Below the pieces are notes generated by a model, which did no database searches, had not been told where the DNA came from, and saw only the letters and a program-made list of their open reading frames with translations. From assembly GCA_947565915.1 (NCBI GenBank), contig CANOHY010000067.1, positions 1 to 6,836 of the forward strand: 6,836 nucleotides of DNA. The letters are read 5' to 3'. Of this stretch, positions 4,627 through 6,836 are shown in pieces (positions within the stretch are counted from its first letter, which is position 1; the number at the start of each line of letters is the position of its first letter). The DNA is from an uncultured Eggerthellaceae bacterium. Its GTDB lineage: Bacteria; Actinomycetota; Coriobacteriia; Coriobacteriales; Eggerthellaceae. The translations under genes were made by a program, and so were the position numbers.

Positions 4627-6672
4627 ATGGCGATGCTCGAGCAGGCATTGGTGCTGCTTGCCACGGTGTTGGCATCGGCGGTCATCGCCCAGCTCATCCC
4701 TCGAATATCCCTCCCGCTCATTCAAGTGGCCTGTGGCGTGGTGGTTGCGCTTGTCGCAAACGCGCAGATTGCCATTACGCTAAACCCTGAACTGTTCTTG
4801 GTGCTCTTTATCGCACCATTGTTGTTTCATGAGGCACGCGAATCGAACAAGCTGCAGTTGTGGAAGAATCGCGGTGCCATGCTTTCCTATGCCATTGGAC
4901 TGGTTGTTGCAATCGTGCTCATCGTGGGGTTCGCGCTGCATTGGCTCGCGCCCTCCATCCCGCTTGCAGCGGCCTTTGCGCTGGGCGCTGCCCTTGGCCC
5001 AACCGATCCTATTGCCGTTGCCTCGGTTTCGGAGCGAGCCGACATCCCGCACCGACAACGCATCATATTGCAGGGTGAGTCGCTGTTGAACGATGCATCG
5101 GGCATCGTGTCGTTCCAATTCTCCGTCGCAGCAGTGGTGACGGGCGCGTTTTCGGCGATGGAAGCGGTAGAGGAGTTCGCCATCAGCTTCATCGGAGCCC
5201 TCGTGCTGGGCTTCTTGCTAGGATACCTTCTGGTGAAGGCTACGGAGCTGGTGCGCGACTGGGGGCTTGAGAACACCACCTTCCATGTGCTGCTCGAGAT
5301 ACTCACGCCATTCATTGCCTATCTTTTGGGCGAGGCTCTGCATGTGTCGGGAATCATTATGGTGGTGGCTTGTGGTATCACCATGAGCCTGACACCACAA
5401 GGAATAAACCCAGCGATCTCGCGCATGAACATCGTCTCGTCAAGCGTGTGGGAGGTTCTTGCCTTCGCTCTGAACGGCATCGTCTTCGTCATGCTTGGTA
5501 CGCAACTGCCGCTTTCGATCGGCAACATCTGGGCAGATGAGGGCATCAGTAACTCCGATCTGATCATAATCATTGTCGTGATCTTCATTCTGATGCATGG
5601 CACGCGTTTCGTATGGACGCTAGTTTCGGAAGCCTACACGTTCAAGAAGGCCAATCAGGAGGTAACTTGGAGAAAGCGCCTGCGGTCAGCTATCACCATG
5701 ACGCTCGCGGGCTCCAAGGGGGCTATCACGCTTGCCATCATGTTCTCCATTCCTCTTTATGTGAACGACGGCTCTACCATTCAGGCGTTTCCTCAACGCG
5801 ATCTCCTGATATTCCTGGCTAGCGGCGTCATATTGCTCTCGCTGCTCGTAGCCACCTTTGCCGTGCCGTTGCTTGCCCCGCGTAAGAAGCCGGAAGGTGC
5901 CGAGCAGGAGCAAGAGCAGGCTCACGAGGCGCAGGTTGAGATTCTGCGTTCGGTGATCGAAGAGCTTACTGCTTTGCAGACTCCCGATAACGCAGAAGCT
6001 ATGCGCCTGGTAATCGAGCAATATGCCGAGCGGCTCGAGCAACTGAAGGGCGAGGAGGCGGACCAGAGCGAATCACTCAAGCAGCTGCGCTTGAATGTGC
6101 TCGAGTGGGAACAGGAATACGTTTTGGACCTCATCGAGAACGATGAAGTCGAACCGCTCGATGGCTACCTAGTGGTGAACCATTTGGCCCGTCTCTCGTC
6201 GTTCATCAGGCGTGATGCGAACATTCGCGTGCGACTTGCCGCTTGGGTGCGGCGCCTCGGCATCACGGTTCGCAAGCTGTGGAGGGGCTTACGTGGGCGC
6301 GCTACAGAGGGTAAGCGCGCCGAGGCTAACGAGCAGGTTCGCACACAGCGCCTCATCTTCATGCGCACGTATGCTTATGTGATTGAGCGGTTGCGCCAGG
6401 AGATGTCGAATACCGAATTCCAATCGGAAACAGTGAGCAAGCTGCTTTCGGAATATCAACGTGCTTTGCATAAGTTGCGCAATTCAGGGTCGCTCATCAC
6501 CTCCATCGCACGCAGGGCCGAGCTCGACCAAGAGGCCACCCGCCTGGGCTTGCGCATAGAACTTGAGCAAATCCAGCAGGCCTATGATGACGGGCTGGTC
6601 AGCCGCGCAGAAGCGCAGCGCATGCGTGAGAGCGTGTACCTGATGCAAGTCGATCTTGAGGATTACATGTAA
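4627..6672 (+). CDS. CPA1-family Na+/H+ antiporter with long cytoplasmic C-terminal region
   Basis: 681 residues from ATG at 4627, chosen by the AGGGAGG site 6 bases upstream. Residues 4-416 contain about twelve to thirteen hydrophobic segments (for example 4-22, 28-50, 84-106, 184-204, 274-296, 309-330, 392-416), so this is an inner-membrane transporter. Signature residues of the cation:proton antiporter-1 family are visible: GPTDPIAV (124-131) and GESLLNDASGIV (150-161), whose N155-D156 pair is the ion-binding ND motif of electroneutral NhaP/NHE-type exchangers. GSKGAITLA (362-370) corresponds to the family's late conserved G-[RK]-G-A-x-x-L-A helix, with lysine where arginine is common. It should exchange Na+ (or K+) for H+ in pH and salt homeostasis. 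After the last membrane segment comes a hydrophilic region of about 260 residues, mostly charged helix with coiled-coil-like stretches (QEQEQAHEAQVEIL, 427-440), and a basic patch (529-563). It is much longer than in the roughly 550-residue YjcE type and is presumably regulatory. Monocistronic as far as can be seen. Confidence 0.92.
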   Translation: MAMLEQALVLLATVLASAVIAQLIPRISLPLIQVACGVVVALVANAQIAITLNPELFLVLFIAPLLFHEARESNKLQLWKNRGAMLSYAIGLVVAIVLIVGFALHWLAPSIPLAAAFALGAALGPTDPIAVASVSERADIPHRQRIILQGESLLNDASGIVSFQFSVAAVVTGAFSAMEAVEEFAISFIGALVLGFLLGYLLVKATELVRDWGLENTTFHVLLEILTPFIAYLLGEALHVSGIIMVVACGITMSLTPQGINPAISRMNIVSSSVWEVLAFALNGIVFVMLGTQLPLSIGNIWADEGISNSDLIIIIVVIFILMHGTRFVWTLVSEAYTFKKANQEVTWRKRLRSAITMTLAGSKGAITLAIMFSIPLYVNDGSTIQAFPQRDLLIFLASGVILLSLLVATFAVPLLAPRKKPEGAEQEQEQAHEAQVEILRSVIEELTALQTPDNAEAMRLVIEQYAERLEQLKGEEADQSESLKQLRLNVLEWEQEYVLDLIENDEVEPLDGYLVVNHLARLSSFIRRDANIRVRLAAWVRRLGITVRKLWRGLRGRATEGKRAEANEQVRTQRLIFMRTYAYVIERLRQEMSNTEFQSETVSKLLSEYQRALHKLRNSGSLITSIARRAELDQEATRLGLRIELEQIQQAYDDGLVSRAEAQRMRESVYLMQVDLEDYM

Positions 6673-6736
6673 GCTTCCTGGCTCGGGTGATCGCAAATCG
6701 GTGGCGAACAGGCGAGTAATCCGAGAATTCTCCTGC

Positions 6737-6765
6737 TTGATTTTGCGCGAGGTTATCCCTAAACT
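6737..6765 (+). promoter_or_regulatory. Candidate sigma-70-type promoter for tRNA-His
   Basis: TTGATT (6737-6742) and TAAACT (6760-6765) each match four of six consensus bases and are separated by exactly 17 bases. The predicted start point near 6772 lies about 10 bases before the tRNA. The rest of the 109-base gap after the antiporter gene (6673-6736) shows no convincing terminator or gene. Confidence 0.45.
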
Positions 6766-6781
6766 ATCACCTTGCGCTTAC

Positions 6782-6836
6782 GGTGGGTGTGGCCTAGTTG
6801 GCTAAGGCGCCAGATTGTGGCTCTGGAGATCGAGGG
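6782..6836 (+). tRNA. tRNA-His (GTG anticodon), 3' end cut by the window
   Basis: The sequence folds as a tRNA up to the window end. The 5' acceptor strand is GTGGGTG (6783-6789), preceded by an encoded G at 6782 that can serve as the G-1 identity base of histidine tRNA. The D stem pairs GCCT (6792-6795) with AGGC (6805-6808). The anticodon stem pairs CCAGA (6810-6814) with TCTGG (6822-6826) around the 7-base loop TTGTGGC, whose centre GTG (6817-6819) reads histidine codons. A 5-base variable loop follows (6827-6831), and GAGGG (6832-6836) is the first strand of the T stem. The T loop, second acceptor strand and any CCA lie beyond the window. Confidence 0.95.

Noticed and set aside
4181..4783. 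200-codon plus-strand open frame opposite the PadR gene
   Set aside because: Its first half mirrors the PadR coding sequence and its end runs into the antiporter gene in another frame; the PadR and antiporter proteins are clear family members, this one is not.
6723..6732. Perfect palindrome GAGAATTCTC as terminator or operator
   Set aside because: It leaves only a 3-bp stem around AATT, has no T tract directly after it, and a single 10-base palindrome can occur by chance.
1..6836. CRISPR arrays, insertion sequences, transposase or phage genes
   Set aside because: I saw no regularly spaced repeats, terminal inverted repeats flanking a gene, or transposase/integrase motifs in the window.

Overview
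The window looks like one assembled contig (or a contig end) from a moderately GC-rich, probably strictly anaerobic actinobacterium. The iron-sulfur-rich gene set, strong Shine-Dalgarno sequences with some GTG starts, and general protein flavour suggest the Coriobacteriia (Eggerthella/Slackia/Adlercreutzia type). That placement is inferred from sequence style only; no taxonomic marker gene is present.

Bases 1-48 are not genomic. They match the 3' part of the Illumina P5/TruSeq universal adapter exactly. The first gene therefore begins at an artificial junction and has lost its N-terminus.

From the junction to about 3805 runs a tight plus-strand operon of four genes: a 5'-truncated DUF2064-like (GT-A fold nucleotidyl/glycosyltransferase-like) protein with an acidic tail; a cysteine-rich radical SAM enzyme that resembles the COG1964 group, to which archaeal tetraether lipid synthase and MJ0619 belong; a two-cluster ferredoxin fused to a DUF169 domain; and a small GNAT acetyltransferase with a C-terminal cysteine cluster. 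Intergenic gaps are 19, 3 and 1 bases, so the four are very likely co-transcribed and translationally coupled. A transferase-like protein, a radical SAM enzyme, an electron carrier with an uncharacterised domain and an acetyltransferase would fit a small anaerobic biosynthetic or modification pathway. I cannot name its product, and this is the best candidate for an undescribed system in the window.

Between 3806 and 3991 lie two strong hairpins that probably terminate transcription from both sides. A PadR-family regulator follows on the minus strand (3992-4474) and converges on the operon. Its N-terminal extension carries cysteines. The 152-base divergent gap 4475-4626 holds small dyads near the PadR start and a strong ribosome-binding site for the next gene.

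That next gene (4627-6672, plus) encodes a CPA1-family Na+/H+ antiporter with an unusually long cytoplasmic C-terminal region. After a 109-base gap containing a plausible promoter comes a tRNA-His (GTG anticodon), cut by the window end after the first strand of its T stem.
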